Part shown: positions 18,729 to 27,531 of the stretch, piece after piece
How positions within the stretch are numbered: position 1 is the stretch's first letter
How the letters are laid out: the number at the start of each line of letters is the position of its first letter
Source of the DNA: JBGSUZ01 sp963677505
GTDB lineage: Bacteria > Bacillota > Clostridia > Peptostreptococcales > Acidaminobacteraceae
Reading direction: 5' to 3'
NCBI GenBank assembly: GCA_963677505.2
Contig: CAXXWB010000023.1
Span: 1-42,547 of the forward strand
DNA length: 42,547 nt
Position numbers and translations under genes: made by a program
The notes under the pieces: model-generated
What the model was told of the DNA's origin: nothing
Databases searched by the model: none
Seen by the model: only the letters and a program-made list of their open reading frames with translations

Positions 18729-19904
18729 ATGGTACATCATATTATTGTCGCAGATGACGTCAAAATGAACAGAAAATTGATTATTGATGTGCTATCCAAT
18801 TGGCTCCCAGAGGCAAAGTTTATTGAGGCGGCCAATGGATTTGAAGTCATGAAGTATTTGGAAGCTTATGAGGGTGTGTCTTTAGTCATGCTTGATCTTG
18901 TCATGCCGGAAATGGATGGACATGATGTTCTAAAACAAATGAAGGCAGATCAAAGATTTATGCATATCCCAGTTATTGTGAACTCTGCAATGACAGATAA
19001 AAAGAGCATAAGAGATACCTTAGAAGAAGGTGCGATTGATTATTTCATCAAACCCCTTTCTCCAGAGGATCGTGAAATTGTATTACCTCTTAAGGCGAAA
19101 AATGCCCTAATGGTTTACGAACAGAATAAAACCATCAGTGACCTGAATTTGGTCATCAACCAAGAATTGACCAATGCCCACGATTTTCAAAGTATTATGT
19201 TGCCTAAATCGGGAAATATGCCAGCCATAGATCTGCACATTAAATACCACCCTTCCCTAGGTATCGGTGGTGATTTCTTCGACTGCGTTACCATCGGCGA
19301 TAAGACTTGGTTTATGATTGCAGATGTAACAGGTCACGGTATAGCTGCTAGCATGGCCTCTTCTATGATAAAGGTTATGTTTAGAATGTATGTAGAGAAG
19401 GGCAATATCCGACCGAGTGGTGTTTTGGCAAGGATGAACAAGTGGATTTTTGATACCTTCGATTTGCAAGATAAGTTTTCTTTTATTGTATTCACAGCCT
19501 TTATTGGCTGCATTGAAGATCATACCCTTTGCTATTGCAATGCGGCACAGCCATATCCGCTCTTATATCAAAAGGAAACAGATACGGTCATTAAATTGGA
19601 GAAACCGGGCAGCCCTATAGGCATGTTTGACTTTGCCGTTTATGAACAGTACTGGACTACTTTAAATGAGGGGGATGCACTCTTCCTATACACCGACGGC
19701 TTGTTTAGTTCAGGGCAAAAATCTGACTTCGTCAATTGGGAAAAGGTATACAAATTCTCAAGAGAGTTTAGAAGTTTGATTAAAAATGATCCTGAGCTAT
19801 TCTTAGAAGAAATTAAATACTATTTCCACTTGCAGCATAAAACCCATGACAGCGACGCCAGTTTTACAGATGATGTTGCTCTCATGCTCTTAAAAATCAA
19901 GTAG
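18729..19904 (+). CDS. Response regulator fused to PP2C (SpoIIE/RsbU-type) phosphatase
   Basis: 391 aa. The N-terminal receiver (1-125) has acidic pocket ADD, phosphoacceptor Asp56 (VMLDLVMPEMDG) and the conserved Lys of YFIKPL. A linker helix (about 130-175) leads to a SpoIIE-type PP2C domain: GIGGDFFDCV, IADVTGHGIAASMASS, DALFLYTDGLF and a C-terminal FTDDVALMLLKI. Phosphorylation by an unlinked histidine kinase would regulate dephosphorylation of the STAS protein. ATG 18729 after GGAGGCG. A terminator follows, so this gene closes the module. Confidence 0.92.
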   Translation: MVHHIIVADDVKMNRKLIIDVLSNWLPEAKFIEAANGFEVMKYLEAYEGVSLVMLDLVMPEMDGHDVLKQMKADQRFMHIPVIVNSAMTDKKSIRDTLEEGAIDYFIKPLSPEDREIVLPLKAKNALMVYEQNKTISDLNLVINQELTNAHDFQSIMLPKSGNMPAIDLHIKYHPSLGIGGDFFDCVTIGDKTWFMIADVTGHGIAASMASSMIKVMFRMYVEKGNIRPSGVLARMNKWIFDTFDLQDKFSFIVFTAFIGCIEDHTLCYCNAAQPYPLLYQKETDTVIKLEKPGSPIGMFDFAVYEQYWTTLNEGDALFLYTDGLFSSGQKSDFVNWEKVYKFSREFRSLIKNDPELFLEEIKYYFHLQHKTHDSDASFTDDVALMLLKIK

Positions 19905-19913
19905 AGAAAATAA

Positions 19914-19946
19914 AAAACAGGCGGTACTGATACGCCTGTTTTATTA
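19914..19946 (+). terminator. Terminator after the partner-switching module
   Basis: AAAACAGGCG (19914-19923) pairs with CGCCTGTTTT (19933-19942) and is followed by ATTAT. Confidence 0.85.
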
Positions 19947-20001
19947 TGGTAGGGTATCTCAACCTGAAAATATCAGTTATTGATGAAAATGGAGGCAATG
20001 T

Positions 20002-20721
20002 ATGCGTTTTGATTTAAGAGAAAACAATCAGCTAAGATCGGTAAAAATGACTAAGGATTACTTACTGCACCCACAAGGTTCAGTTTTGATAGAAATGGGC
20101 AATACAAAAGTTATTTGTACAGCTATGATTGAAGAGAAAGTTCCACCTTTTTTAAAGGGCAGCGGTAAAGGCTGGATCACTGCAGAATACGGCATGCTCC
20201 CAGCTTCTACTCATACGAGAAAAACAAGAGATTCAAGCAAGGGTAAAATAGACGGTAGATCTATGGAAATTCAAAGATTGATTGGTAGAGCCCTTCGTTC
20301 GGTAGTTGACCTTGAGAAGCTAGGAGAGCGCACAATTTGGATCGACTGTGATGTTATTCAAGCAGATGGTGGCACGAGAACAGCTTCTATTACAGGCAGC
20401 TTTGCAGCCCTTATGTGCGCATTTAACAAAATGATAGCCGCGGGACAATTAGAGGCTGCACCTATTACTGATTATGTTGCAGCTGTAAGCGTTGGGGTGG
20501 TAGAAAACACACCGATTTTGGACCTTTGCTATGAAGAGGATTCAAGTGCAGAAGTGGATATGAATTTGGTAATGACAGGCTCAGGTAAATTTATAGAAAT
20601 ACAAGGCACTGGTGAAGAGCGACCTTTTGATCAAAATGAACTGACTCAAATGCTTGCTCTTGGAGAAAAAGGTATTCGTGAGTTGATGGACCTTCAAAAG
20701 CGAATTATCGAGGAGGCGTAG
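20002..20721 (+). CDS. rph: Ribonuclease PH
   Basis: Phosphate-dependent 3'-5' exoribonuclease that trims tRNA 3' ends. 239 aa, standard length. Motifs: N-terminal RENNQLRSVKMTKDYLLHPQ, GWITAEYGMLPASTHTR, GRSMEIQRLIGRALRSVVDL, WIDCDVIQADGGTRTASITG and DLCYEEDSSAEVDMNLVMT. ATG 20002 after GGAGGCAAT. It leads a three-gene run with the ITPase (4 nt gap) and the phosphodiesterase (4 nt overlap), immediately upstream of seven tRNA genes. Confidence 0.97.
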   Translation: MRFDLRENNQLRSVKMTKDYLLHPQGSVLIEMGNTKVICTAMIEEKVPPFLKGSGKGWITAEYGMLPASTHTRKTRDSSKGKIDGRSMEIQRLIGRALRSVVDLEKLGERTIWIDCDVIQADGGTRTASITGSFAALMCAFNKMIAAGQLEAAPITDYVAAVSVGVVENTPILDLCYEEDSSAEVDMNLVMTGSGKFIEIQGTGEERPFDQNELTQMLALGEKGIRELMDLQKRIIEEA

Positions 20722-20725
20722 ACCT

Positions 20726-21325
20726 ATGGAAGAAATCATATTGGCATCTGCCAATCCCCATAAAATAGAGGAAATTTATGCAATTTTAAAAGACTTTGAC
20801 TATAAAATTTTAAGCTTAGACGATGCAGGTCTAGGGGATTTAGACATAATAGAAGATGGTGATACCTTTGAAGCGAATTCCCTCATAAAAGCTAAAACGG
20901 TTTATGAAAAAACTGGGAAGCCAGCCATTGGAGATGATTCTGGATTGATGGTAGATTGCTTAAATGGAGAACCAGGCGTCTATTCGGCACGGTACAGCGG
21001 TGAAGATAAGAATTATAAGGCCAATAATGAAAAGCTTTTGTCCAATATGGCTGGTGTTCCAAAAGAGAAAAGAAATGCCAAATTTGTAACGGTTATTACC
21101 CTTATGTTTTCACCAGAAGACATTTTGGTGGCAAGAGGAGAAGTTCATGGAACTATTGGAACCGAGCTGAAAGGCACTAATGGCTTTGGCTATGATCCTT
21201 TATTTACTGTTCCTTCCCTTGGCAAGACCTTTGCAGAAATGGACTCAGAAGAAAAGAATAGCATGAGTCATAGAGCAAATGCGCTAGTTCAGCTTAAATC
21301 CTTGCTGGAGGAGAGAAAGGCATGA
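20726..21325 (+). CDS. rdgB: XTP/dITP diphosphatase (RdgB/HAM1 family)
   Basis: House-cleaning pyrophosphatase that removes ITP, XTP and dITP. 199 aa. Motifs: ILASANPHKIEEI (substrate entry), DTFEANSLIKAK, the catalytic IGDDSGLMVD, GVYSARYSG, GTNGFGYDPLFTVP, KTFAEMDSEEKNSMSHRANA. RBS GAGGAGG lies at the end of rph, and the stop overlaps the next ATG (ATGA). The rph-rdgB-yfcE order is common in Clostridia. Confidence 0.96.
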   Translation: MEEIILASANPHKIEEIYAILKDFDYKILSLDDAGLGDLDIIEDGDTFEANSLIKAKTVYEKTGKPAIGDDSGLMVDCLNGEPGVYSARYSGEDKNYKANNEKLLSNMAGVPKEKRNAKFVTVITLMFSPEDILVARGEVHGTIGTELKGTNGFGYDPLFTVPSLGKTFAEMDSEEKNSMSHRANALVQLKSLLEERKA

Positions 21326-21798
21326 TTCGAATTGGAGTATTCAGCGACAGTCACGGAGACCTTACAGGCTTAAGAGAAGCCCTCAGCCATGCGGGAAACT
21401 TGGACCTTGTCCTACACTGCGGTGATTATTTTGAAGATATAGTAAAGTCCATGGACGGCAGCGAGACCCCTTACAATGGGGTCAGCGGCAACGTGGATAT
21501 GGTGAAGCGCGCTCCTAATGAACTAGAAATTGAAGTAAGCGGTGTTAAACTCTACATGACCCACGGTCATCTTTACGACGTAAAATATAGTCTGAACAGG
21601 CTATACTACAGAAGTATAGAAGTAGGGGCGGACGTCTGTCTTTTTGGTCATACCCATATAGCTACGGTTGTCCAACATGAGGGTTTGGTTATGATGAATC
21701 CTGGAAGTGTTGCACGTCCAAAAGGCGGAAAAACCAGAAGCTACGGACTGGTTGAAATAGAAGGAAAAATTCCGAATTGTAGAACTATTTACTTTTGA
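21322..21798 (+). CDS. YfcE/MJ0936-family phosphodiesterase
   Basis: 158-aa metallophosphoesterase. Metal ligands are seen in FSDSHGD, LHCGDYFED, VSGNVD, MTHGHLYDV and LFGHTHIA. The ATG overlaps the rdgB stop. Enzymes of this group cleave model phosphodiesters; the natural substrate is unclear. Confidence 0.93.
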   Translation: MIRIGVFSDSHGDLTGLREALSHAGNLDLVLHCGDYFEDIVKSMDGSETPYNGVSGNVDMVKRAPNELEIEVSGVKLYMTHGHLYDVKYSLNRLYYRSIEVGADVCLFGHTHIATVVQHEGLVMMNPGSVARPKGGKTRSYGLVEIEGKIPNCRTIYF

Positions 21799-21819
21799 AA
21801 AAAAAAGTGAAAAAAGCGG

Positions 21820-21848
21820 TTGACGAGGGTAGGGGGTTCATGTATAAT
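21820..21848 (+). promoter_or_regulatory. Strong sigma-A promoter of the tRNA cluster
   Basis: TTGACG (21820-21825), 17-nt spacer, TATAAT (21843-21848), 14 nt before tRNA-Pro. Near consensus, as expected for stable RNA genes. Confidence 0.85.
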
Positions 21849-21862
21849 TAATTTTGTCAGTT

Positions 21863-21939
21863 CGGGGTGTAGCGCAGCTTGGTAGCGCATCTGGTTTGGG
21901 ACCAGAGGGCCGCGGGTTCAAATCCTGCCGCCCCGACCA
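21863..21939 (+). tRNA. tRNA-Pro (anticodon TGG)
   Basis: 77-nt cloverleaf with acceptor CGGGGTG/CGCCCCG, anticodon loop TTTGGGA, T-arm GGGTTCAAATCC and encoded CCA. Confidence 0.97.
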
Positions 21940-21966
21940 TTTAAATTTTTTCAAGAGTTTTACTAA

Positions 21967-22040
21967 GCGGGCGTAGCTCAGTGGTAGAGTTCCGGCCTTC
22001 CAAGCCGGCTGCGAGGGTTCGATACCCTTCGCCCGCTCCA
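21967..22040 (+). tRNA. tRNA-Gly (anticodon TCC)
   Basis: 74-nt cloverleaf with acceptor GCGGGCG/CGCCCGC, loop CTTCCAA, encoded CCA. Confidence 0.97.
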
Positions 22041-22046
22041 TTACAT

Positions 22047-22123
<77 letters not shown>

Positions 22124-22141
22124 TTTTCACTTTTAAGACAT

Positions 22142-22218
22142 GGCGGCTGTCGTCAAGCGGTTAAGACAAAGGACTGTGACTCCTTCATACGTGGGTTCGA
22201 TTCCCATCAGCCGCCCCA
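22142..22218 (+). tRNA. tRNA-His (anticodon GTG)
   Basis: Loop CTGTGAC. Acceptor GCGGCTG/CAGCCGC, with an encoded G at position -1 (22142) facing C73, the histidine identity element. Encoded CCA. Confidence 0.97.
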
Positions 22219-22224
22219 TTTCTT

Positions 22225-22300
22225 TGGGGATTCGCCAAGTCGGTAAGGCAACGGACTTTGACTCCGTCATTCGCAGGTTCGAGTCCTGCATCCCCAGCCA
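22225..22300 (+). tRNA. tRNA-Gln (anticodon TTG)
   Basis: 76-nt cloverleaf with acceptor TGGGGAT/ATCCCCA, loop CTTTGAC, discriminator G, encoded CCA. Confidence 0.97.
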
Positions 22301-22312
22301 TTTAAATATTGT

Positions 22313-22388
22313 GATCCATTAGCTCAGTCGGTAGAGCATCTGACTTTTAATCAGGGTGTCCCGCGTTCGAGTCGCGGATGGATCACCA
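22313..22388 (+). tRNA. tRNA-Lys (anticodon TTT)
   Basis: 76-nt cloverleaf with acceptor GATCCAT/ATGGATC, loop CTTTTAA, encoded CCA. Confidence 0.96.
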
Positions 22389-22421
22389 TTTTTATTTTTT
22401 GACAAAATTAATTTTACATAT

Positions 22422-22498
22422 GCGCTCATAGCTCAGCCGGATAGAGTAGGTGGCTTCGAACCACTTGGTCGGGGGTTCGAATCCCTCTGGGCGCACCA
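22422..22498 (+). tRNA. tRNA-Arg (anticodon TCG)
   Basis: 77-nt cloverleaf with acceptor GCGCTCA/TGGGCGC, loop CTTCGAA, encoded CCA. Second arginine tRNA of the cluster. Confidence 0.96.
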
Positions 22499-22501
22499 AA
22501 T

Positions 22502-22530
22502 AAAAAAACATCCTTTGGGATGTTTTTTTT
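22502..22530 (+). terminator. Terminator of the tRNA cluster
   Basis: A-run, ACATCC, short loop, GGATGT, then T8, directly after the last CCA. Confidence 0.9.
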
Positions 22531-22553
22531 ATTTGGAATTTTTCATCCGTCTG

Positions 22554-22588
22554 AGAGCACTTTGTTATGTAGTGCTCTTTTTATTTTT
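22554..22588 (+). terminator. Second hairpin after the tRNA cluster
   Basis: AGAGCACT (22554-22561) pairs with AGTGCTCT (22571-22578), followed by a T-rich tract. It backs up the first terminator and overlaps the end of marR. Confidence 0.75.
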
Positions 22589-23060
22589 CATCCAATATAA
22601 AATCTGCGTCAGGTAGTTTTTCCATAAGATGCATTAGAGAACTTGCATGATAACCAATGGCTTTATAGTCTTCTTCGCTAAGCTGCTTGACGATTTTTTC
22701 AATAATATTTGAACTCTCTTTGATAATATTCAGCGTATATTGGTTGCCACGGTCGGTAAGTTTTATCAAGTAACTTCTACGATCCGTTGGATTCGTTTCC
22801 TTAACAATGTAGTTTTCATCGATTAACTTATGAAGAATTGGGGTAAGTTGTTGTTTAGATATCTTATTACAGAGACATAATTCAGATATTGGTTGTGGAC
22901 CAGATATGTGAATATAAAACAACAAATGCATTTGGAGTGGACTGAGCTCAAAGTCAAAGTGTCTTTCGAAGCGCTTTGAAAATTTAACGGCAAAAAGCAA
23001 TATTAAATCAGAAAGTTGCTCAGATACACAAGTTACGTGATTTTGATTATTTGTTTGCAT
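22581..23060 (-). CDS. MarR-family transcriptional regulator
   Basis: 159 aa from ATG at 23060, chosen because GGAGG lies 9 nt upstream; an in-frame extension to 23120 lacks an RBS. The winged helix spans about 45-115, with recognition region ISELCLCNKISKQQLTPILHKL and wing KETNPTDRRSYLIKLTDRG. It is divergent from an RND efflux operon, and the shared gap holds a large perfect palindrome. The likely role is a drug-responsive repressor of the pump and of itself. Confidence 0.9.
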   Translation of the reverse strand: MQTNNQNHVTCVSEQLSDLILLFAVKFSKRFERHFDFELSPLQMHLLFYIHISGPQPISELCLCNKISKQQLTPILHKLIDENYIVKETNPTDRRSYLIKLTDRGNQYTLNIIKESSNIIEKIVKQLSEEDYKAIGYHASSLMHLMEKLPDADFILDEK

Positions 23061-23102
23061 ACTGAATTGCCTCCATTTAATGCTTTCATAATACTTATTT
23101 TC

Positions 23103-23131
23103 TTGACAAAGAAATGTCACTTAAGTAAAGT
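23103..23131 (+). promoter_or_regulatory. Promoter of the RND efflux operon
   Basis: TTGACA (23103-23108), 17-nt spacer, TAAAGT (23126-23131). The expected start site falls inside the adjacent palindrome. Confidence 0.65.
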
Positions 23132-23132
23132 G

Positions 23133-23175
23133 GATATGTAATATAGTAAACATTTTATTTACTATATTACATATC
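23133..23175 (+). promoter_or_regulatory. 18-bp-arm perfect palindrome, likely MarR operator
   Basis: Left arm 23133-23150 (GATATGTAATATAGTAAA) and right arm 23158-23175 are exact reverse complements around 7 nt. It begins 2 nt after the efflux -10 box, so a bound dimer or dimer pair would block transcription. Confidence 0.7.
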
Positions 23176-23230
23176 TTTTTTAAAAGTATACCATATAGTC
23201 ATCAAAATTATAATAACAGGAGGATATAGC

Positions 23231-24383
23231 ATGAATAAAAAAAGAATAAGTTTACTGCTTCTTGCTATTGTTATTGTAGGGAGTGTCGTTGGCATCAAGG
23301 GCATGATTTCTGCAAAAACAGAAGAACAGCAAAAACTTCTTCAATCATCAAAACCCGTGAGCATTTCTGTTGAAGTGACCCATGCTGAGGAAGAACAAAA
23401 AAAGGTTGGAATGACTTATAAAGCAACCGTTGAGGCGGCAGAGGAAGCTATGGTCAGTAGCCAAGGCAGTGGTAAAGTCATTAAAGTTCTTTTTGAAAAT
23501 GGAAAAATTGTCAAAGAAGGCACGCCCACTTGTACTACTCGATAGTATTGATGCTGTGAATCAACTTAAAATGGCCAATGCACAACTTGAATCTGCCAAT
23601 GCATTTTTAAAAAAGACGGAAGCAGGGTTTGTAACAACGAAGCTTACATATGAAAGAACCTCAGATTTATTTAAACAAGGTAGTGTACCCCAGGCAGATT
23701 TAGATAACGCAAAAGCTGCGCTAGACATGGGCAGTGCCGATTTGTCCACGGCTAAAGCTGGGATTGAAACCGCTAAAGCAACCGTCCAAATGAGACAAAC
23801 TGCACTATCTCAAATGACCATTAAAGCCCCTATGTCAGGTATCATTGACGCAAAAAATGTGAACTTAGGTCAATTTTTATCTCCAGGAGCTGTGGTTGCT
23901 ACCGTTAAGGATGTAGATTACGTTGATGCAGTCTTCCAAGTGGAACAAGACGCACTTTCAGATATTACAGTTGGTCAAAATGCTGAACTGACCCTTCAAG
24001 GATCAAAAGATAAAGTATATAAAGGCACTATCAGTAGTATCGGTTTATCTGCTGACCCTAAGTCGAGGGTGTTTACAGCAAAACTCCATATTGAAAATAA
24101 AAAAGGCGAGTTACGCCCTGGTGTATTTGCGTGGGTGGATTTAAAAGCAGAAAAACTTTCCAAAGTACTTACTTTACCAGTAGATTTAATTTCAGGTAAA
24201 GAAGGTGCTTACTACGTTTTCGTCAATGAAGGCGGTATTGTAAGAATCAAACCATTAATGCTGGGAGAAGTTTTTGAAAATAAAGTTCAAATCAAGGCGG
24301 GTATCACTGGGAAAGATGAAATCATTTCAACGAACTTAAATACAATACAAGACGGTGATCTTGTGAATACATCCAATAAGTAG
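23231..24383 (+). CDS. RND efflux periplasmic-adaptor-type (HlyD/MFP) subunit, one frameshift
   Basis: Adaptor protein of the pump, about 383 aa when restored. N-terminal signal/anchor (about 6-24), then a lipoyl half-motif (VSSQGSGKVIKVLFENGKIVKEG), a long alpha-hairpin with repeated heptads (about 105-190), the second lipoyl half (IKAPMSGIIDAKNVNLGQFL), a beta-barrel and a membrane-proximal domain. The frame breaks at the CCC run 23525-23527. Removing one C joins KEGTP to LVLLDSIDAVNQL. ATG 23231 follows AGGAGG. It ends 11 nt before the RND permease. Confidence 0.88.
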
Positions 24384-24394
24384 GGGGCGGGTAT

Positions 24395-27300
24395 ATGCGT
24401 ATTGTAGACATTAGTACCCGTAGACCCGTCATGGTGATTGTAGCAGTTATTGCCCTGTTACTCGTTGGTTTTCTCAGCTATAAATCACTTACACTGAATG
24501 ATATGCCAGAGGCAGATATTCCGATTGTCTCTGTAACCGTCACCAATCATGGCGTTTCGCCAGATCAAATGGAATCGAAAATAGGGAAGAAAGTTGAAGA
24601 AGCTATTGGTCAGATTTCAGGTGTAAAGCACATTTCTACAATTATTAGTGAAGGCGTATGTAACGTAGTCGTTGAGTTTTCTTTAGACATTGACGCTGAC
24701 GTTGCTGCTCAAGAGGTAAAAGATAAAATATCCGCTATTCGCCAAAGTCTACCGAGTGAAATGGACGAACCCATTGTATCAAAATTTGATATAGCAGGTT
24801 CACCTATTTTGTCGTTAGCAGTCACCAGCGATATGGACAGCAAAGTTCTCAGTAAACTCATTGATGATGTCTTAACCAAGCAACTCTATGCAGTTAATGG
24901 TGTGGGTTCAGTCAAAGTTTACGGTGAAGAGGAAAGAGAAGTCCAAATTAAAATTGACATGGAAAAAATGGCAAGCTATGGACTAACTCCGACTGAGATG
25001 GTTGCAGGTGTTATGAATGGCAATTTAGAGAAGCCAGGCGGAACAGTAAATGACAGCAATAAAGAAATTTCTCTAAGAACAGATAATAACGTTAAGAATA
25101 TTGATGATTTTTATAATATTTCAGTAGGTAACCGTAGCGGCTATGATGTAAAAATTAAAGATGTTGCGGATGTACTAGACGGTGCGAAGAAGAAGGATAC
25201 GCTCTCGTTTTATGATGGAAAACCAGCTATTTCAATAGATATTATAAAACAGTCAGGTGCTAATACCGTTAAAGTTGCTGATGAACTCAAGCAAAAATTG
25301 GCGTATATGAACCAAGTGATGCCATCTGGAATTGACATTAAGATTATTCGCGACAACTCAGAATCCATTCGAGAATCAGTTGATGAAGTGGTTAAGACCA
25401 TTGTTGAAGGTTGTGTATTAGCGGTTATTATCGTATTTATTTTCTTAGGCGAATGGCAAACGACATTGATCAGTGCGGTGTCACTACCGGTGTCAATCAT
25501 TACAACCTTCATTTGCCTTAAAGGAATGGACTTTTCATTAAATACCATGTCTTTGATGGCACTTTCTCTGGCGGTCGGTCTTCTTATAGATGATGCCATT
25601 GTTGTTATTGAGAATATTGTGCGGCATTTGCATATGGGAAAAGGGCCTCTTGAAGCCGCGCGAGAGGCGACTTCTGAAATTGGTCTTGCGGTTATTGCAA
25701 CCACTCTGGCGGTAGTTGCCGTTTTCATTCCGGTAGCACTGGTGTCAGGGATTATCGGTAAATTTTTTATTGAATTTGGACTGACAGTTGCCTTCAGTAT
25801 GTTAGTATCCTTGATGGTTTCTTTTACCCTCGTTCCGATGATGTCTTCTAAAATGCTTTCATCTGATGAAAAAGCACACGATAAAAAGCATTTAATTGGT
25901 CATTTATTCGGTGGTTTTAATCGTTGGTTTGATGGTTTGGCAGATGGCTATACCAAGTTGTTAAAGATTGCCTTGAGACATAGATTTATTACCCTGTTTC
26001 TCACCCTTGCCCTATTTGTGGGGAGTATTATGCTTGTGCCACAACTGGGCTTTAGCTTTATTCCAAGTACAGATAATGGTGAGCTAACGGTGGATGCAGG
26101 TTTAAATCCGGGACTCACTTTAGAAGCGAAGGGCGAAAAAGCCTTAGCCCTTGAAAAAATTATTCGCAAAGAGCCTACAGTAGTTCATCTTTATACGACG
26201 GTAAACGACAGTGGTGCATCGATTTTTGTTAAGCTGGTAGATAAAAAAGAGAGAAAAGACAGCTCAGTTGCCATAGCTGAGCGTATAAGAGGAGAGCTTC
26301 TAAAAGTTCCTGGCGTTGAACTCTCTATCACTTCAGGATCCTTAGGCCCTTCCACTGGCAAAAATATGTCACTAATCATTCAAGGCGAGGACATTACCGA
26401 GCTTCGAAAGGTTGCACAAAGTGCAAAACATATTATGGAGCAAGATCCAGCCAGCAGAGATGTTGCAATCAATGACAAAGTGGGCGGCTTGGAAACGAAA
26501 CTCGTTGTTGATAGAGACAAGGCAACGGATTTAGGTATTAATGTGTCGTTAGCTGCAGATACACTAAACGCCCTTTACGATGGTCTGGATGCAGGGAAGT
26601 TTGACTGGGGTGGCGAGCGCTACAATATTCGAATTTCTGCAAAAGACGATCAAAAGAAGAACTTGGACAGTATCGATAAAATTTTCATACAAACTGCAAA
26701 TGGCGACCAAGTTTCCCTTGGCAGTGTTACGAGTAAAGTCCTTACCACTTCAGAGGCAACCATACACAGATACGATAGACTCAAACAAATTGAGATTTCG
26801 GCCAATGTTTATGGCATGCCTGTAGGCGACTATTTAAATAAGTACACCGCTATTCTTAAGAAAGAGGCGGCAAAAGAAAAAGGCGTACAAATCAGAAGCG
26901 GTGGGTCAGATGAAAGTATGCAGGAAGGCTTCCTTAATTTAGTCATTGCCCTATTTATGGGAATCCTCTTTATGTACATGATTATGGCGGTTCAGTTTGA
27001 AAGCTTCCTTGAACCCATTGCCATCATGTTTGCCCTACCAATGGCAATCATTGGTGCAATTTTCGGGCTGTTCGTTGCTGGCAGTGAAATGAGTATTATG
27101 TCCCTCATTGGGATTATTCTGCTCATGGGACTGGTTGCGAAGAATGGAATACTCTTAGTCGACTTTACTAAGCACGGTATCGCCAATGGAAAGTCTGTAA
27201 AAGAAGCCCTCATTGAAGCAGGGAAAGTTAGAATGAGACCCATCATTATGACTTCTCTAGCGATGATTTTCGGGATGATTCCAGTGGCTACCGCAACTGG

Positions 27301-27454
27301 CGCAGGGACTGAGATGCGTGCACCAATGGGACACGCCGTTATTGGTGGTCTTATTTCCTCAACCATATTGACGTTGTTTGTCGTACCGGCAATTTACTCT
27401 TTGCTGACGGATTTGAGAGCCTTCTTTATTAAGCCGAAGGTGGAAGTGAAGTAG
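24395..27454 (+). CDS. RND multidrug efflux permease (HAE1/AcrB-like)
   Basis: Proton-driven export permease, 1019 aa, intact. Twelve membrane segments with two large external loops. Proton relay residues are in place: Asp399-Asp400 in TM4 (GLLIDDAIVVIENI) and Lys916 in TM10 (LVAKNGILLVDFTKHG). N-terminal STRRPVMVIVAVIALLLVG and the pattern MPEADIPIVSV are typical. No outer-membrane channel gene is present, consistent with a Gram-positive cell. Start ATG 24395 after GGGGCGGG. Co-transcribed with the adaptor, probably under MarR control. The substrate cannot be inferred. Confidence 0.95.
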   Translation: MRIVDISTRRPVMVIVAVIALLLVGFLSYKSLTLNDMPEADIPIVSVTVTNHGVSPDQMESKIGKKVEEAIGQISGVKHISTIISEGVCNVVVEFSLDIDADVAAQEVKDKISAIRQSLPSEMDEPIVSKFDIAGSPILSLAVTSDMDSKVLSKLIDDVLTKQLYAVNGVGSVKVYGEEEREVQIKIDMEKMASYGLTPTEMVAGVMNGNLEKPGGTVNDSNKEISLRTDNNVKNIDDFYNISVGNRSGYDVKIKDVADVLDGAKKKDTLSFYDGKPAISIDIIKQSGANTVKVADELKQKLAYMNQVMPSGIDIKIIRDNSESIRESVDEVVKTIVEGCVLAVIIVFIFLGEWQTTLISAVSLPVSIITTFICLKGMDFSLNTMSLMALSLAVGLLIDDAIVVIENIVRHLHMGKGPLEAAREATSEIGLAVIATTLAVVAVFIPVALVSGIIGKFFIEFGLTVAFSMLVSLMVSFTLVPMMSSKMLSSDEKAHDKKHLIGHLFGGFNRWFDGLADGYTKLLKIALRHRFITLFLTLALFVGSIMLVPQLGFSFIPSTDNGELTVDAGLNPGLTLEAKGEKALALEKIIRKEPTVVHLYTTVNDSGASIFVKLVDKKERKDSSVAIAERIRGELLKVPGVELSITSGSLGPSTGKNMSLIIQGEDITELRKVAQSAKHIMEQDPASRDVAINDKVGGLETKLVVDRDKATDLGINVSLAADTLNALYDGLDAGKFDWGGERYNIRISAKDDQKKNLDSIDKIFIQTANGDQVSLGSVTSKVLTTSEATIHRYDRLKQIEISANVYGMPVGDYLNKYTAILKKEAAKEKGVQIRSGGSDESMQEGFLNLVIALFMGILFMYMIMAVQFESFLEPIAIMFALPMAIIGAIFGLFVAGSEMSIMSLIGIILLMGLVAKNGILLVDFTKHGIANGKSVKEALIEAGKVRMRPIIMTSLAMIFGMIPVATATGAGTEMRAPMGHAVIGGLISSTILTLFVVPAIYSLLTDLRAFFIKPKVEVK

Positions 27455-27488
27455 GTCGTGAAAGACTTGTAGGTATATGTTGTATTGA

Positions 27489-27529
27489 AAAAGACCGTGA
27501 ATTTTCTATGAAAATATTCACGGTCTTTT
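27489..27529. terminator. Bidirectional terminator between the RND gene and the minus-strand cassette
   Basis: AAAAGACCGTGAAT (27489-27502) pairs with ATTCACGGTCTTTT (27516-27529). T-rich on both strands between convergent genes. Confidence 0.85.
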
Positions 27530-27531
27530 GT

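Noticed and set aside
22399..22404. TTGACA before the last tRNA-Arg as an internal promoter
   Set aside because: A -10 at normal spacing would fall inside the tRNA gene.
23133..23175. The marR/RND palindrome as an intrinsic terminator
   Set aside because: The stem is almost all A/T and lies between divergent promoters, just after a -10 box; operator use is more plausible.
25210..25728. 172-aa minus-strand ORF inside the RND permease (and similar ones at 26992-27366, 16207-16488, 37485-37748)
   Set aside because: Antisense shadows of strongly conserved genes, without ribosome sites or recognisable protein features.
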